Shown: positions 1 to 11,330, numbered from the stretch's first letter. The stretch: DNA of 64,000 nucleotides from Notolepis coatsorum (GCA_963971535.1 OZ020590.1:150143288-150207287); one strand, 5' to 3'. Made by a program: numbers and translations. Notes: generated by a model from the letters alone, not told the origin.

Positions 1-1
1 A

Positions 2-3000
2 GAGATAAGGCATATTGACCGCCTACCCCCAGCCACAGACAATCGCTCACTAGATGACCTGTCTATCAAGGTACAATCCCTGGTAGGGATGCTGGGGGCG
101 CAAAGAGAAAAGGGTATGCACGAACTGTACGCAAACTCTAATGTCGAGAGGATTTTAGAGAAGCTTCCGCCCGCCCGACAAGAGCGCTTCAGGCGGCAAA
201 GAGACCACCGTGATCCTAACAGTCCCGAGCCATCCCTCCTAGACCTAGCCGACTTCCTGGCGAGAGAAGTCAACAGCCTACGGTTGGATACGTTCATGCG
301 GAGCACCCCAAGCTCCAGAGAGGGACCTAGGAGAGCAAACGATGGCCGAAGATTGGTGACCGTCATGCACCAATCAGAATCAGTACCGAGCAGCAAGAAC
401 CACAGTACCCCCTCGATGAAAGAGAAGTGGAAGATGGTGTGCCCGTACTGCGAAAAGGAACACTGGTTGTCACAATGTGACACATTCAAGAAGATGACCG
501 CCGACGAGGTGAGTCAATGGATAAAGTCCAACCGACGCTGTTACCGATGTGCGCGCAGTCACATGGCAGCCGATTGCCGCTTAAAGAAGAGGTGTAGTCG
601 GTGTGACGGAGCCCACCTAGATGTCCTACACAACAGTAACAGAAGAAAGCCTGCACCCTCAAGCAGCACAAAGGCAAGTGTTATGTACATTGACCCCGCC
701 AGCAGCGGGGGCGCCCGGGTGCTCTTAAAGGTGGTCCGCGTAACACTGAGTTACCAAGACAAGGTCATGGACACTTACGCCGTCCTTGACGACGGGTCAG
801 AGAAGACCCTTCTCCTCGCGTCCGCTGCGGCCCAGCTGGGGCTGCGGGGGAGCGAAAACCAGATGACGATTCGGACAATAAGAAGAGATCTAAAGACGAT
901 AAAGGGCGAGAATGTCTCCTTCACTATCGCAGCAAGCGGGCAGCCAGAGAGACGGTATAGGATTACTAATGCTTTCACCAGCCAAGAAATAGGCCTGTCG
1001 CAGTACAACTACCCCATCGCCAAGCTGATGGATAAATATGTGCACCTGCGTCAACTACCTATACCGCTCATAGACGGTGCCACCCCGACCCTGCTGATAG
1101 GCTCCGACCATGCAGACCTCATCGTCCCGATAGACCGGGTCCACACAGGGCCCAGAGGCTGTCCTGCAGCAGTCGAGACCCGCCTAGGATGGACATTACA
1201 AGGCCCCCTCGCTAAGTCTCTTAACCGAACAGCAGCCACTAACTGCCTCCACTCCAGAGTGACAGAAGAAGACACCACCCTCCTACAGCATGTCGAGAGG
1301 CTATGGACACTAGAGACAATGCCCTTTAAGAACGAAAAGAAAGACATTCGTTCCAAGGAAGACATTTACGCTATAGCCCTCCTCGAGCGGGGGACAAAGG
1401 GAGTCAAAGTCAGCGGAGTGATGAGATACGCAGCTCCACTCCTGAGGCGAGAGGGTATGCCTACCTTCCACGCCCCAAAAGAAGCGACGGAGCGGTATCT
1501 ATTGAACACAGAGCGGCGCCTAGCCAGAGACCCCGCTCAAGAGACGGTGTACCGCGCTGAGATTAACAAGCTAATCACAGCGGGACACATAAAGAAAATT
1601 GACATTAAAGAGGCCGATCAGACGACCGAATCATGGTACGTGCCGCACCACAAAGTCCACCACAACGGCAAGGATCGTATTGTGTTCAACTGCAGCTACC
1701 AGATCGGATCACAAAATCTGAATAAAGAGCTCTTGCCCGGCCCAACACTCGGCCCCTCTCTACTAGGCGTGTTACTACGTTTCCGCCAAGACAAGGTGGC
1801 CATCAGCGGCGACATCAAAGGGATGTTCCTGCAGGTGAGACTAGTGGAGGAGGACAAGCCCCTGCTGCGGTTCCTATGGAGAGAGAGGATCGGGGATGAG
1901 CAACCAGCCATCTATCAATGGGAAGTCCTCCCTTTCGGAACCACATGCAGCCCATGCTGTGCTACGTTTGCACTGCAAAAACACGTCGCAGAGGACCCAG
2001 CAGCTGATGAAGAGGTCCGACAAAGTGTAGGAAATAGTTTCTACGTGGACAACTGTCTGCAAAGCGTCTCGACGCCAGAAGAAGCCGAGGCCCTTCTACT
2101 CAAGCTCCGCGCCTCCCTGATCAAAGGCGGCTTTGATCTCAGGCAGTGGGCCAGCAGCGACCCGCAAGTATTGCGCAGCCTCTCCCCCGAGGACAAGGCA
2201 GCAAGCAGCGAGACCTGGATGGCGACCATCCCAGGAGAAGCCCAAGAAATGACATTAGGACTAGTCTGGCGCTTCAAAACAGACTCGCTCCATTATAAAC
2301 ACACACCCCTGACCAAGGAGCAGGGAAGGTCGACTGCACTACCGACCACCAGACGGAGTGTATACAGAACACTCGCCAGACAATATGACCCGTTGGGATG
2401 TATTCTACCTTACACCACCAGGGCAAAGATGATTGTAAGAGCGTTATGGGACAAGGACCAGGGCTGGGACGACCCCATACCCGAACACCTTGCATCCACA
2501 TGGAGAGAGTGGGAGACGGAACTCAGCTCACTCCCAGGTGTCAACATACGCCGCAGCTACTTCCCACCCACAGTGAGGCCGGAGACGTGCCAGATGGACC
2601 TGCACGTCTTCAGCGACGCCTCCGAAGTAGCCTACGGTTCGGTGGCCTACTTGCGTGCCAGAGAGGAGGGAGGAGAAATACATACTGCTTTCATCCTGGC
2701 TCGCTCAAGAATAGCCCCACGAAAGCAACAATCTATCCCGCGTCTAGAGCTCTACGCAGCCCTAGCAGGAGCGCAACTCGCCACGTTAATCCAACGTGAA
2801 CTCACCATTCCGGTGCAAAGAACAATCTTGTGGTCAGACTCCACGACAGTACTCACATGGATCCGGTCTGATTCGTGCAGATACAAGGTCTTCGTGGGAG
2901 TCAGAGTCACAGAGATTCAAGATTTAACAGAAGTAGCAAGCTGGAGGTATGTGGACACAAAACACAACCCAGCTGACGTCATCACCCGGGGAATGTCCCT

Positions 3001-4639
3001 GGATGACCTCACCCGTCACAACCTATACAGTGACGGGCCAGAGTTCCTCAAGCTCCCGGAAGAAGAGTGGCCTACACCCACCTCACGGGAAGCGAGTAAA
3101 GAGGAGGCCGAAAACAAGAAATCTATGTTCTGTGGATTGAACACACTCGTCTCCACAGACCCCGACATAGACGATTGCCTCACCCTAGAGAGTGCGCAGC
3201 TAAAGACATTCCTGTGGCACCACCCAGAGGTTCAGCTCACTACTGACATTACAGCAGCTGACTACGAAGAAGCAGAACTTCTTCTACTACAACGAGCCCA
3301 GAGAGACTCGTTCCCCGATGAGCTAGACTGTCTACAGGGAGCAAAGCCCGTCCCATCAGACAGCAGACTGCTCCACCTAGCCCCCGAGAGCGACGCCCAT
3401 GGTCTCATCAGAGTGGGTGGTCGTCTGCGGAGAGCTCCAGACTTACCGGATGACGTCAAGTACCCGATAGTCTTAAACAGCCGACACAAGGTCACAGAGC
3501 TGATCATAAAGAAATACGACGAGGATGTGCATCACGCCGGGGCAGAGAGAGTCTTCGCGGAGATCAGACGTCGTTATTGGATACTGCAAGGGAGAGAAGC
3601 AGTGCGGCGCTTCCAGCGAACCTGTCTAGACTGTCGTAAGTGGCGAGCGCAGCCCAGTATACCCCGGATGGCTGACCTACCTCCCTGTCGCCTCCGACTC
3701 GGCGACAAGCCTTTTCATTTTACCGGTATGGACTGTTTCGGCCCGCTGTATATAAAGAAAGGAAGAGGAACCGAGAAGCGGTGGGGTATTGTATTCAAAT
3801 GCATGACCACCCGAGCGATGCATATAGAACTCCTTCCAACCATGAGCACAGACTCATTCCTTATGGCCTTCCGAAGATTCACATCGCGGAAAGGCAAACC
3901 GTCTATATTATTGTCTGATCACGGGACAAACTTCAAAGGCGGAGAAAGAGAGCTGAGAGAGAGCTTCCAAGCTATGGGCCCAGAACTTAAGACCCACCTC
4001 GCTCCATCCCAGATTGACTTCCAGTTTAATCCCCCGAACGCACCTCACTTCGGTGGAACTTGGGAACGAGAAGTACGTTCAATAAAGACAGCCCTGTACG
4101 CCGTGCTTGGGGCCCAGACCGTGGCGGAAGAAGTCCTAATGACAGTCCTCACGGAGATCGAGGGAGTATTGAACTCAAAGCCCCTCGGTTACGTCTCAAG
4201 TGATGTAGCAGATGTCGACCCAGTCACCCCCAACACACTCTTGATGGGGCGGCTGGACCCCGCGCTACCACAGACAATGTACAGGCCTGAAGAAGCGAAC
4301 GGCCGAAGAATGCGGAGGTACAGTCAAGTATTGGCTGACAAGTTTTGGAACAGCTTCCTACTCCACTATCTACCGTCTCTACAGACCCGCCAGAAATGGG
4401 TGAAAGAGAGAGACAATTTGACAGAAGGAACAGTCGTCATGATTATCGACCAGTCACTACCCCGAGCTATGTGGCCGGCTGGCCGCGTAAGCAAAGTGAT
4501 CACCGGTGCCGACGGAAAGGTCCGAGCAGCCGAAGTGCTCGTCCAAGGACGGATCTACACCCGACCCGTGGCGAGGCTAATAGAACTGCCAAGGCTCCCC
4601 GATACTATCGATGACGACCATGACCCCATGACTTTGTGA
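2..4639 (+). CDS. BEL/Pao Gag-Pol polyprotein, partial, intact to its stop
   Basis: The frame is open from the first base of the window to TGA at 4,637-4,639. Numbered from the internal Met at 89 (1,516 residues): end of Gag to about 110; cysteine/histidine knuckles at about 118-130 (CPYC..H..C), 151-163 (CYRC..H..C) and 169-181; aspartic protease about 215-350 with the active-site run LDDGS at 233-237; reverse transcriptase about 480-720 with the catalytic box YVDN at 652-655; RNase H about 835-960 with FSDAS and LWSDST; integrase about 1,100-1,440 with an HH-CC zinc-binding part (HHAG, then CLDC) and a DDE core (MDCFGP, SDHGTN, then E in GGTWERE). It would copy element RNA into DNA and insert it. 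No frameshift or stop is visible. It differs from copy 2 at 19 residues. The start lies outside the window. Confidence 0.88.
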   Translation, partial: EIRHIDRLPPATDNRSLDDLSIKVQSLVGMLGAQREKGMHELYANSNVERILEKLPPARQERFRRQRDHRDPNSPEPSLLDLADFLAREVNSLRLDTFMRSTPSSREGPRRANDGRRLVTVMHQSESVPSSKNHSTPSMKEKWKMVCPYCEKEHWLSQCDTFKKMTADEVSQWIKSNRRCYRCARSHMAADCRLKKRCSRCDGAHLDVLHNSNRRKPAPSSSTKASVMYIDPASSGGARVLLKVVRVTLSYQDKVMDTYAVLDDGSEKTLLLASAAAQLGLRGSENQMTIRTIRRDLKTIKGENVSFTIAASGQPERRYRITNAFTSQEIGLSQYNYPIAKLMDKYVHLRQLPIPLIDGATPTLLIGSDHADLIVPIDRVHTGPRGCPAAVETRLGWTLQGPLAKSLNRTAATNCLHSRVTEEDTTLLQHVERLWTLETMPFKNEKKDIRSKEDIYAIALLERGTKGVKVSGVMRYAAPLLRREGMPTFHAPKEATERYLLNTERRLARDPAQETVYRAEINKLITAGHIKKIDIKEADQTTESWYVPHHKVHHNGKDRIVFNCSYQIGSQNLNKELLPGPTLGPSLLGVLLRFRQDKVAISGDIKGMFLQVRLVEEDKPLLRFLWRERIGDEQPAIYQWEVLPFGTTCSPCCATFALQKHVAEDPAADEEVRQSVGNSFYVDNCLQSVSTPEEAEALLLKLRASLIKGGFDLRQWASSDPQVLRSLSPEDKAASSETWMATIPGEAQEMTLGLVWRFKTDSLHYKHTPLTKEQGRSTALPTTRRSVYRTLARQYDPLGCILPYTTRAKMIVRALWDKDQGWDDPIPEHLASTWREWETELSSLPGVNIRRSYFPPTVRPETCQMDLHVFSDASEVAYGSVAYLRAREEGGEIHTAFILARSRIAPRKQQSIPRLELYAALAGAQLATLIQRELTIPVQRTILWSDSTTVLTWIRSDSCRYKVFVGVRVTEIQDLTEVASWRYVDTKHNPADVITRGMSLDDLTRHNLYSDGPEFLKLPEEEWPTPTSREASKEEAENKKSMFCGLNTLVSTDPDIDDCLTLESAQLKTFLWHHPEVQLTTDITAADYEEAELLLLQRAQRDSFPDELDCLQGAKPVPSDSRLLHLAPESDAHGLIRVGGRLRRAPDLPDDVKYPIVLNSRHKVTELIIKKYDEDVHHAGAERVFAEIRRRYWILQGREAVRRFQRTCLDCRKWRAQPSIPRMADLPPCRLRLGDKPFHFTGMDCFGPLYIKKGRGTEKRWGIVFKCMTTRAMHIELLPTMSTDSFLMAFRRFTSRKGKPSILLSDHGTNFKGGERELRESFQAMGPELKTHLAPSQIDFQFNPPNAPHFGGTWEREVRSIKTALYAVLGAQTVAEEVLMTVLTEIEGVLNSKPLGYVSSDVADVDPVTPNTLLMGRLDPALPQTMYRPEEANGRRMRRYSQVLADKFWNSFLLHYLPSLQTRQKWVKERDNLTEGTVVMIIDQSLPRAMWPAGRVSKVITGADGKVRAAEVLVQGRIYTRPVARLIELPRLPDTIDDDHDPMTL

Positions 4640-4733
4640 ACTGCCCGACCCCTCACAACAGACATTGAGTAGTGGACAGTGTGGTTAATCTGTCTCTGCT
4701 TAGCTAATTAGGTGGGACTAATTAGGAGGCGGC

Positions 4734-6068
4734 TGTTACAAAGGATCAGATTAAACCGAATATATATATTTATTGATTGATATATATTGCATAGTATTTG
4801 TATATCGTTTGATATCCCTTGTATATTCCTTGTACATATACACGGAATATCCCTTTAGCCTAGTACGGACCATGATGTTTCGTTCTCCTATTGGACAGCG
4901 GTCCACAGGCGCCAGGGCCATGCCTCCAGAGTCAGGTTCAAGGCTACCGTCAGGACATGTCTGTACATGCCCGGCCTTGCCCAGGAATACGAGACAGAAA
5001 TGAGGTTGGCACTAGATTGTTCGCCGTGCATATAAATATGGCGCAGGTGAATACAGAAGTAGAGTTACCCAATAAGTTGAAGCCTCACCCACGATACTCC
5101 GTGCGGTGAAGTATGGCCTGTTTGGCCCCAAATAAGAGCATTGAGACCGCGTGCGAATTAATAACTGAATTGTCAGAGTTTGGCGCTATACCGTCGAGTG
5201 CGACATATTTCTATTAAGTCAGTAATAGTCTATTTGTGTATAGTGTATCGTGCGGCTAAAGTTCTACAGTGACCAGCATCACCAACGCTTCCTCGTATCA
5301 GCTAGAGTGCTTATCCAGGCTGGGCTGCTTTCATGGCGCTTTCACCCGAGGAGACCTAGACGAGAACCGTGTGGACATGTACACTGGATTAATCTACCCG
5401 ACGACTACATAGCCCTTTGCGGCTGGATTATATTTGTTTTGGTCCTGTGATTTATGGAGCGGAGAATCGCCGACGCCTACATGTGTGGGATTTACCCTGT
5501 GAGGAGCCACGTCGAGTCTGCGCCTCAGAGAGCCTGAGGCCGGCTAGCTTTCTTCACTGTGGAGCTATAGTCTACGGAGAACAGCTGTATTCGTCTGTGG
5601 ATCAAGAGACTATTGCACCGTCTCCTGTACTTGGAGTCTCCTTAGTCATCGTTGACCAGACTCTCTACTACCGACAGATCCTCTACCCCTGCTGGCTTAC
5701 AACCGGGGGGACCCTTCCAGTATCTCCCGCTATATATTACTAGTGTACCATAGATATAATTCCCTAAGATTCAGGTTGTATAATTACCTCCTGCGTAACC
5801 AGAGAATGGACATTCATTATTGATTTGCCTACGCACATTCCTTTGCCTTATAAGCGCATCCAAAGTAAAATAGAGAAGTATATTATGTACCTTTTGCTGC
5901 AATAAATACTTAATTACCACTTTGTGTGGAACCGATTCATTGTGGGAAGTGTTCATCATATTTATATATCATGTACTGTATGGCCAGTAATTAAAGTACA
6001 TAAAGCGGTAGTGGTTTAATGATACCATACTTATCAATACAGTCAGGGAATTGTACCCCTCAGTTACA
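4734..6068 (+). repeat. 3' LTR of BEL/Pao copy 1
   Basis: 1,335 bp, TGTTACAAAGG to CAGTTACA. It matches both LTRs of copy 2 but lacks about 18 bp near 5,060 (the ACTTAGTCAGAAGTC region) and carries several private substitutions near 5,300-5,560. Its U3 is identical to that of the 3' LTR of copy 2. A TATAAAT box lies near 5,030 and an AATAAA signal near 5,900, so R is unusually long. The first five bases after the LTR (ATTGG) could be target duplication, but the left end is not in the window. Confidence 0.88.
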
Positions 6069-6199
6069 ATTGGCATTAGAGATATTTCCCCTATGATACC
6101 CAGGCCTGTGATTGATGCAGTAAGAAAACAATGTGCAATCAGAGATTTCAGAAAATAGTGTGAGCTGGACACGTCACATGTTGCGATGCTAGATTAAAG
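6069..6199. other. Short unique spacer
   Basis: 131 bp between the BEL LTR and the tetranucleotide array. No coding potential or recognised repeat. Confidence 0.5.
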
Positions 6200-6410
<211 letters not shown>

Positions 6411-6685
6411 CTTTATTAATCCCCTTGGGGAAATTCAGGGTATCTCGCAGCTCACACAGTATACAGACATTGACAGTTCTCATTCAGTTATTATACGTTA
6501 TGTCTGCATCATGAATTAAAAATAAGCACATGATAAAATTCTATTAAATCATATCCATCAATATTAATAGGAGCGTGATTAGATACAAGCAGGTGTATAA
6601 AACAGTGTATAAAAACAGGTGTAAAAACAGTTGTAAAAACAGGTGTAAAAACAGGTGTGTGGGTCAGAGGTCAAGGTCCCCCGCA

Positions 6686-8470
6686 CTATATTACGCTGTT
6701 GTACAGTCTGATGGCTGTGGGGACAAAGGACCTCCTGTGCCGCTCAGTCCATGAGTGCAGGAAGATGAGCCGTCCGCTGCGACTGCTGCTCTGCCCCACC
6801 AGGGTGTGGTGGAGAGGGTGGTTGGTATTGCCCATGATGGCCAGCAGCTTGCTCTGCGTGCGGCTCTCCACCACGGTCCCCAGTGGGTCCAGTCTCCTCC
6901 CCACCACTGAGCAAGCCTTCTTGACCAGCTTATCCAGCCGCCTGGCATCCCTGGCCGTGGTATTACCACCCCAGCAGACAGCGGCATAGAGGAGCACACT
7001 TGACACCACTGCCTGATAGAACATGAACAACATTTCCCCACACACATTAAAAGACCTGAGCCTCCTAAGGAAGAACAGCCGGCTCTGTCCTTTCTTGTAG
7101 AGCGCTTCCGCGTTTGCAGCCCAGGCCATCTTATCGTCTAGGTGCACACCTAAATATTTGTATGTCTGCACCGTCGCAATGTTGTTTCCCCGTATGCTGA
7201 CTGGTTGCAGAGGTGGTTTCGACCTGCGGAAATCCAGTACCATCTCCTTGGTCTTTTTTGCGTTCAGGAGAAGGCCGTTCCGTTCGCTCCAGTCGCTGAA
7301 GGCTCCCACCTGGTCCCTGTACTCTCCCTCCTGTCCCTTCCTCACACACGCCACAATCGCTGTGTCGTCCGAGTATTTTTGGACGTGGCAAGACTCAGAG
7401 TTGTAGTTGAAGTCTGCCGTGTAGAGGGTGAACAGGAACGGAGCGAGAACAGTCCCCTGTGGAGCCCCAGTGCTGCTGACCACTGTCTCCGAGACACAGT
7501 TGCCCATTCTGACAAACTGTGGTTGGTCTGTCAGGTAATCCGTGATCCAGGAAGTGAAGGAGGGATCCACCCCCATCTTCCTGAGCTTGTCTTCAAGTAT
7601 GGGAGGTTGAATAGTATTAAAAGCGCTCGAAAAATCTAAAAACATAATCCTCACATAACTCCCCGGCTCATCCAGGTAGGAGTAGGCCCGGTGGAGCATG
7701 TAGAGGACCGCGTCGTCCACTCCGATGCTCTCCCGATACCCAAACTGCAGGGGGTCAAGGGCGTGTTCAGTCTCTGGCCTCAGATGGTGTACAAGCAGCC
7801 TCTCCAGTGTCTTCATGATGTGTGACGTGTAGGGATGGGTACCGAATTCGGTACTTTTGAGGTACCGAACCGAAACACGTCGGTACTACCGAGTATCGAA
7901 TCAAGTGAGATACAAATTTTTTTTTTTTTTTTTTTTTTGCTTTTTTCTTTTCATGTCAACGTTCACACGCACAATATATGCTTACCTAGGATTTGACTTG
8001 ATTCAACAACAAAGCAGTCGGAGCAATGACAAGCCAAAAACTGTCGAAATTGTAGTTATTTGAAGTTTGGATTTTTTTTTTTTTTTCGAATAAAATTTTT
8101 TGAGACTAAAGTACCGAAAAAAGGTACCGTTGGGTACCGGTATCGATTCACAGGTACCGGTACCGGTATCGGTTCAAATGTGAAAGGTACCCATCCCTAG
8201 TGACGTGAGGGCCACCGGTCTGTAGTCGTTGAGCTCTGCCGGGCGCCCAGCTTTGGGTACCGGCACAAGACATGATGTTTTCCACAGGACCGGCACCCTC
8301 ACGTCCCGCAGGCTCATATTGAAGAGCTTCTGGAGCGGCTCAGCCAGTTGGTCTGCACAGAGCTTCAGCAGCCTCGAACACACGCCATCCGGGCCAGCCG
8401 CCTTTCCTGGACGCAGTTTCCTAAGTTCCGCCCTCACCTCATCTACTGTGAGGGACAAGCTGGGTGACAC
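6686..8470 (-). pseudogene. LINE reverse transcriptase, interrupted by a hAT MITE
   Basis: Two reading-frame pieces, 8,470-8,200 and 7,829-6,686, read continuously once the MITE and one 8-bp duplication are ignored. The first carries LRPGKAAGPDG and NDYRPVALTS. The second starts at MKTLERL and carries QFGYRES, LDFSSAFNT, GAPQGTVLAP and the catalytic box YSDDTAIV (SDD where most relatives have ADD), then KTKEMVLDF and YKYLGVHLD. The C-terminal part ends LYNSVI with a normal stop. RT would prime on nicked target DNA. The MITE and a frame change in the G-run near 8,470-8,530 make this copy inactive. Confidence 0.82.
7830..8199. mobile_element. hAT-type MITE, 370 bp, TIR TAGGGATGGGTACC
   Basis: Ends are TAGGGATGGGTACC and GGTACCCATCCCTA, an inverted match. 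It is flanked on both sides by the 8-bp duplication GTGACGTG (7,822-7,829 and 8,200-8,207). An 8-bp duplication is the hAT hallmark. The body is non-coding, with T-runs and further GGTACCG palindromes. Removing it with one duplication restores the host LINE reading frame, which proves the boundaries. Confidence 0.93.
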
Positions 8471-9570
8471 AGGGGGGGGGGGGGGCAGGTGACAGGGGGG
8501 GGGACTAGGTCACTGGGGGGGGCTAGGTGACAGGGGGTGGGGCCAGGGAACGGAACTGCAGAGTTGTGGTTGCAGCAGTGAGGAGGAGATGGTGCAGGGG
8601 GAGGAGCTGCAGCTGGAGAGGTGGGAGGGGGTGTTGGTGTGGCCTGGTCAACAGGGGCAGAGCGAGCCCTGGCTGCCGTGTCAAACCGGTTGTAGAATTG
8701 GTTAAACTCGTTGGCCTTGTCCACATCACCCTCTGCCTGGCAGTTTACCTGCTTATAGCCGGTGATGGTTTTCATTCCCCTCCACACCTCTCTGGTGTTG
8801 TTGTGCTGCAGCTTCATCTCCACCTTCCTCTCATAGTCCTCCTTGGCCTGCTTCAGACTCCTCTTTAATTCCCGTTGCACCTGCTTGCGCCTCTCTATAT
8901 CATCCTTCCTGAATGCCGCCTTTTTCTCATTAACAAGCCTCTTAAGGTCAGCGGTGATCCAGGGCTTGTTGTTTTGAAAACAGCGCACAGTCCTTGCTGG
9001 TACAATCATGTCCCTGCAGAAGGTCAGGTAACTGGTGGTACAGTCAGCCTTCCTGTCAATGTCCAAGGTCCCCATCTGTGTCCTGCAATACATCCCAGTC
9101 TGTCCACTCATAGCAGGCTCTCAGGGACTCACTGGCCTCTGGTGTCCATTTTCTAAATGTCCGAGTGGTTACAGGTTGCCTCTGCACACAGGGTTTGTAG
9201 CAGGGCTGAAGGTGAACCAAATTGTGATCTGATCTGCCAATTGGTGAGAGTGCTGTGGCAGTATATGCTTTCCTGGCATTTGCATACAGTAGATCTAGTG
9301 TGTTGTTCTCTCTTGTGGGGCAGTTAACATATTGTACAAAGCCAGTTAGATGAGAGGCAAGGCTGACATGGTTAAAGTCACCGGAGATCAGGATGAATGC
9401 ATCAGGATGCCGAGTCTGAAATCTCGCGACAGTGTTGTGGTGGATGACGTCACACGCCACTGCCGGGACAGCGCGAGGGGGGATGTAAACAACAATGGCG
9501 ACTATGTGAGAGTACTCCCGGGGAACATAGTAGGGCCTGATACTAACTGCTAGAAGTTCGACATCCTGGC
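8471..9570 (-). pseudogene. LINE endonuclease and linker, frameshifted
   Basis: The 9,570-9,057 part carries the C-terminal endonuclease signatures LISGDFNH and GRSDHNLV. A shift near 9,060-9,110 moves the frame to the linker (8,443-9,111), which has a basic helical stretch (KQVQRELKRSLKQAKEDYE) and a proline-rich tail over the G-runs at 8,470-8,530. The N-terminal endonuclease is missing. A decayed partial ORF. Confidence 0.75.
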
Positions 9571-9690
9571 AGCAGTGAGTATAAAGCAGTGAGTATAAAG
9601 GAAGCCACAGTATGCAGACTTTACTTATTTCTGTATACATATATACTGTACATATATATTTCTGTACATATATTTCTGTATGTATAATTT

Positions 9691-10779
9691 TTAGGGCTGT
9701 CAAAGTTAATGCTTTAACTTTGGAGATTAATTAAAATTATTTAAAGCATTAGGGCGGTCAGGTGGCGTAGCGGAGATTGCGCTCGTCACCAATGCAAGAG
9801 GCTGCGGTCTCGACTCCCGGAGTCAGCATTGCCTTGGCTTGGGCTGATCGTCATACTAACTCGTTTGGCTGGGTTAGGGGGAGGGGAGCCGTGGGTGGAC
9901 TGGCGTTGTGGACAGTGACGCCTACAGGTCAGGTCTGGGCGCTTGCTCAGCGGAGGCAGGACTTGAGGAAGGCAGCGTGACCTCCCACGCATTACGCTTC
10001 ACCAATGAGAGCCCTCGCTGCCAGGTGAGAAGAGAGCCACTGGCTGTCGCCGCACGTGTCGGAGGAAGCATGTGGTGGACTTCAGGGTTCCCTTGTACCG
10101 ACCAGTAGGAGAACATGCGCACAACAACCAGGTAGGGGAGGGGGGGAATTGGCACAACGACTAAATTGGGACGGGGAGAAAAACAGAGAAAAATCGGAGA
10201 AAGAGAGATACACATTTTTTTTTATTATTATTTAAAGCATTAAAATAAATTAATCTAGATTAATCTATGGAGTGAAAAATCTTCAACGTTCTGAACTTTC
10301 AGCAGTATCTTTGCTTGTTCTTTTTTTGCATTGACTCATGCACCTTTTTGAAAATCATCTGACATGAAGATGGAACACATTTTTGTTGTTAATATGATTT
10401 ATATTACTGGTAGTTCATACAAGACATTATCGTCCTCTAAGCCAATCTGCACTTTAACATAGGCCTGGGTTGTTTTTATTTCTGCTAGCGCCGCGGATAT
10501 AAGAAAGAGGTCTTTAAAGCTGAGTCAATGTTGATGGTTTTGTTGAACATTTGTATTTCACAGGAGAGAAACTGTATTCAAAGAAAGCTATTAAAATAGT
10601 CTTTGAATCTAAATATACTTTCTTTGTGTTGATTTTACATTAATTCCATGATTTTACTCAAGTAGATATCTGTTACAAGCTTCGGTCTTAAGTAGAAAAA
10701 TGCTATTTATTATAATCTAGATTACAGAAAATTGTGAGATTAATTAGTCAAAAAAAATGTAATCTATTGACAGCACTAA
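9691..10779. mobile_element. MITE with TTAGGGCTGTCAA ends, carrying a nested SINE
   Basis: Left end TTAGGGCTGTCAAAG, right end TTGACAGCACTAA, an imperfect inverted match. Without the SINE the element is about 0.6 kb and non-coding. A second copy, inverted and lacking the SINE, is at 61,270-61,737 in a jam3 intron. The duplication is TA or TTA; its exact length cannot be fixed because the flanks are T-rich. The superfamily is not resolved. Confidence 0.75.
9751..10223 (+). mobile_element. tRNA-derived SINE inserted in the MITE
   Basis: About 470 bp. An A-box-like TGGCGTAGCGG near the start is followed by a degenerate B box (GTCTCGACTCC) about 45 bp on. It ends in GGGAGAAAAACAG-type sequence and a T-rich tail. 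It is flanked by a 14-15 bp duplication (TTATTTAAAGCATT on both sides). The same family recurs at 55,203-55,648 and 63,754-64,000. Open frames across it are not genes. Confidence 0.82.
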
Positions 10780-11330
10780 TATTTTTGTTTAGTCCAGCAC
10801 CTGCCTTGACGGTTCTGGATGTACGCTGCACTCTTCAATCTGCTTCTATTGTATTTTTGACCTCACAATTTCATATCTGGCTGAAAACAGCCACCCTGGG
10901 AATGTAAAACAGATCTAATACGTAATAATCAATTTAGCCGTTAACCTTTCCACTGAAAACAAAAAGGCACATGTCACCATTTTTAGACTTTAGTAGTTCT
11001 GTCACTGTTCCGTTATCCAATTCAAATGACTATAGGGGTAGAGAGACACATTGTGAAATAGTAAAAAAAAATGATACATGCCCCTTTAAGAGTTTCGATC
11101 ACTCACTGCATGAATCATGTCAAAGGTCGACAGATAGCTCAAGGTTCCTCCCTGTCCCTGGCTCAACGGCTAACCCCCCCTCCCCCCCCCACCCCATGTG
11201 TCTGGAGCGATATGGTGCATTTGGTCGGTCCTTGTGAAGTCGGACATTTGTCACGTGACCAAAATGGTACAAGGCGACAAAACGTTCGGATGTGCTAGTT
11301 AGCAAAGGCAGGACCGATCAGGTGCAGCAA
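10780..11330. other. Unassigned sequence
   Basis: 550 bp of mixed composition with a C-run near 11,175-11,195. The 60-90 codon frames here lack family motifs. If vps26b is intact this is part of its first intron. Confidence 0.4.

Larger units (their letters stand above)
1..6068 (+). mobile_element. BEL/Pao LTR retrotransposon, copy 1 (5' end outside window)
   Basis: Internal coding region followed by a 95-bp untranslated stretch, a short purine-rich tract and a 1.3-kb LTR that begins TGTTAC and ends GTTACA. The whole segment aligns base for base with the complete copy at 17,397-28,422 (offset 20,382 in the coding part). The order protease, RT, RNase H, integrase is that of BEL/Pao as well as Metaviridae; the zinc-knuckle spacing, protease and integrase style point to BEL/Pao. 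No envelope-like frame follows the integrase. The 5' LTR and most of gag lie upstream of the window. Confidence 0.9.
6411..9570 (-). mobile_element. Rex1/CR1-like LINE, 5'-truncated, split by a hAT MITE
   Basis: Minus-strand non-LTR retrotransposon. In element order it has the C-terminal part of an APE-type endonuclease (9,570-9,060), a linker (to about 8,470), reverse transcriptase (8,470-6,686), and a 3' UTR whose end carries CCCCTTGGGGAAATTC before the TAGA tail. That tail style and the RT sequence resemble teleost Rex1/Babar elements of the CR1 group; clade assignment is by eye only. The 5' end fades in a short direct repeat (GCAGTGAGTATAAA, twice) near 9,575-9,600. A hAT MITE sits at 7,830-8,199. 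Confidence 0.8.

Noticed and set aside
486..4614. Antisense and shifted frames inside both BEL pol regions
   Set aside because: They mirror each other in the two copies and lack motifs; shadows of the polyprotein.
4640..4733. Envelope-like gene after BEL pol
   Set aside because: Only 95 bp lie between the pol stop and the LTR in both copies.
6657..7639. Plus-strand frames over the Rex1/CR1-like LINE
   Set aside because: They are antisense to a clear RT with ordered motifs.
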